Assembly (NCBI GenBank): GCA_035656495.1
Contig: DASRSL010000060.1
Coordinates: 1 to 33,585 of the forward strand
Length of the DNA: 33,585 bases
DNA from: Roseiarcus sp035656495
GTDB lineage: Bacteria > Pseudomonadota > Alphaproteobacteria > Rhizobiales > Beijerinckiaceae
Direction: 5' to 3'
Shown: piece after piece, positions 32,899 to 33,585 of the stretch
How the letters are laid out: each line of letters starts with the position of its first letter
Numbering within the stretch: the stretch's first letter is position 1
Notes under the pieces: model-generated
What the model saw: the letters and a program-made list of their open reading frames with translations, nothing else
What the model was told of the DNA's origin: nothing
Database searches by the model: none
Position numbers and translations under genes: made by a program

Positions 32899-33405
32899 AT
32901 GGCCAAGATTAACAGACTGATGGTCGGCGAATCGCTCGTGGGCGAGGGCAACGAAGTTGCTCATATCGACCTCATCATGGGGCCGCGCGGCAGCGCGGCG
33001 GAAACGGCTTTCACCAATGCGCTGACCAACAACAAGGATGGTTTCACGTCGCTCCTCGCGCTGGTCGCGCCCAACCTGCCGACCAAGCCCAACACCGTCC
33101 TGTTCAACAAGGTGACGATCAAGGGCGCCAAGCAGGCGGTGCAGATGTTCGGACCCGCGCAACACGCGGTCGCCAAGGCGGTCGCCGACAGCGTCGCCGA
33201 CGGCGTCATTCCCGTCGAAGAGGCCGACGACGTGTTCATCTGCGTCGGCGTGTTCATTCATTGGGAAGCGGCCGACGACAAGAAGATCCATGACTACAAC
33301 TATCGCGCCGTCAAAGAATCGATCGAGCGCGCCGTCTCCGGCAAGCCGTCGCCCGCCGAAGTCGTCGCTCAGCGCGATAGCGCCAAGCACCCCTTCAGCC
33401 CCTAG
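32899..33405 (+). CDS. fae: Fae, formaldehyde-activating enzyme
   Basis: A 168-residue cytoplasmic enzyme that condenses formaldehyde with H4MPT to methylene-H4MPT, the entry of the pathway. The sequence follows Fae closely: INRLMVGESLVGEGNEVAHI with the conserved His22, LIMGPRGSAAETAF, and FNKVTIKGAKQAVQMFGPAQ. The ATG at 32899 lies six bases after GGGAGGA; another ATG at 32893 touches that site and is too close. A 143-base gap before the start suggests its own promoter, consistent with the high level at which Fae is normally made. Confidence 0.97.
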   Translation: MAKINRLMVGESLVGEGNEVAHIDLIMGPRGSAAETAFTNALTNNKDGFTSLLALVAPNLPTKPNTVLFNKVTIKGAKQAVQMFGPAQHAVAKAVADSVADGVIPVEEADDVFICVGVFIHWEAADDKKIHDYNYRAVKESIERAVSGKPSPAEVVAQRDSAKHPFSP

Positions 33406-33455
33406 GATCGCGACTGACGCTCCGATCCTCCTTGACGGCCGGAACTGTTGGAGTT

Positions 33456-33469
33456 CCTCCGCGAGGAGG
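33456..33469 (+). terminator. Short stem-loop after fae
   Basis: CCTCC (33456-33460) pairs with GGAGG (33465-33469) over a GCGA tetraloop, about 50 bases past the fae stop. There is no T-run, so termination is uncertain. The rest of the right end (to 33585) shows no gene. Confidence 0.3.
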
Positions 33470-33585
33470 GGTCGGAACGTCCAGCGGCAGAACACAAACC
33501 TTCGGCCCGAGGAAGCCGGGGCCTCGAGCGCGGGTCGAATTGTAGAGTCGAGGAAGGGCGCGGTTGCGTTGAGGCGCGTGCCCAG

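Overview
This window reads as a one-carbon (C1) metabolism island of a lanthanide-dependent methylotroph. The organism looks like an alphaproteobacterium of the Rhizobiales type (Beijerinckiaceae, Methylocystaceae or Methylobacteriaceae relatives). The evidence is the high-GC coding bias, XoxF with its own cytochromes, the full bacterial tetrahydromethanopterin (H4MPT) formaldehyde pathway, and a short PqqA. Genus and species cannot be read from the sequence.

Layout, left to right. (1) Bases 1-230 hold a genomic-island edge: the first codons of a leftward integrase-like gene, three short direct repeats in its leader, and a 50-base 3' fragment of a tRNA-Ala(GGC) gene that looks like an attachment site. 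(2) Bases 496-6795 are a seven-gene leftward operon. Its first four genes resemble the ABC system tied to PQQ-dependent alcohol oxidation (lut-like: binding protein, beta-propeller, ATPase, ABC-2 permease). The last three are a separate taurine/nitrate-type ABC importer. (3) Bases 7486-7563 encode a 25-residue PqqA with no pqqBCDE beside it. (4) Bases 7789-11734 are a tightly overlapping leftward operon of C1-cofactor biosynthesis genes: a MfnE-like kinase, a DmrB-like flavoprotein, a dihydropteroate-synthase-like protein, a DUF447 protein and a HisA-like protein. (5) Bases 12226-13772 run rightward: a MfnF-like protein and a small secreted cysteine protein. (6) Bases 14321-18332 hold xoxF, a strong terminator, two tandem xoxG cytochromes with a decayed xoxJ start between them, and intact xoxJ. 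(7) Bases 18609-22493 hold a secreted protein of unknown role, a MfnB-dihydroneopterin aldolase fusion, mtdB and beta-RFAP synthase. (8) Bases 22748-23837 hold a small cysteine protein and a secreted pentapeptide-repeat protein. (9) Bases 23889-28364 are fhcBADC, leftward. (10) Bases 28845-33405 run rightward: an ATP-grasp protein, mch, a RimK-like ATP-grasp protein, a CitG-like protein and fae.

Together these genes cover nearly the whole route from methanol to formate. XoxF/XoxG/XoxJ oxidise methanol to formaldehyde in the periplasm with PQQ and a lanthanide. Fae, MtdB, Mch and the Fhc complex carry the carbon to formate on H4MPT and methylofuran. Most of the remaining genes make those two carriers, or appear to move metal, cofactor or an unknown solute across the envelope. 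No mxaF-type calcium methanol dehydrogenase, pqqB-E, lanmodulin or TonB receptor was seen.
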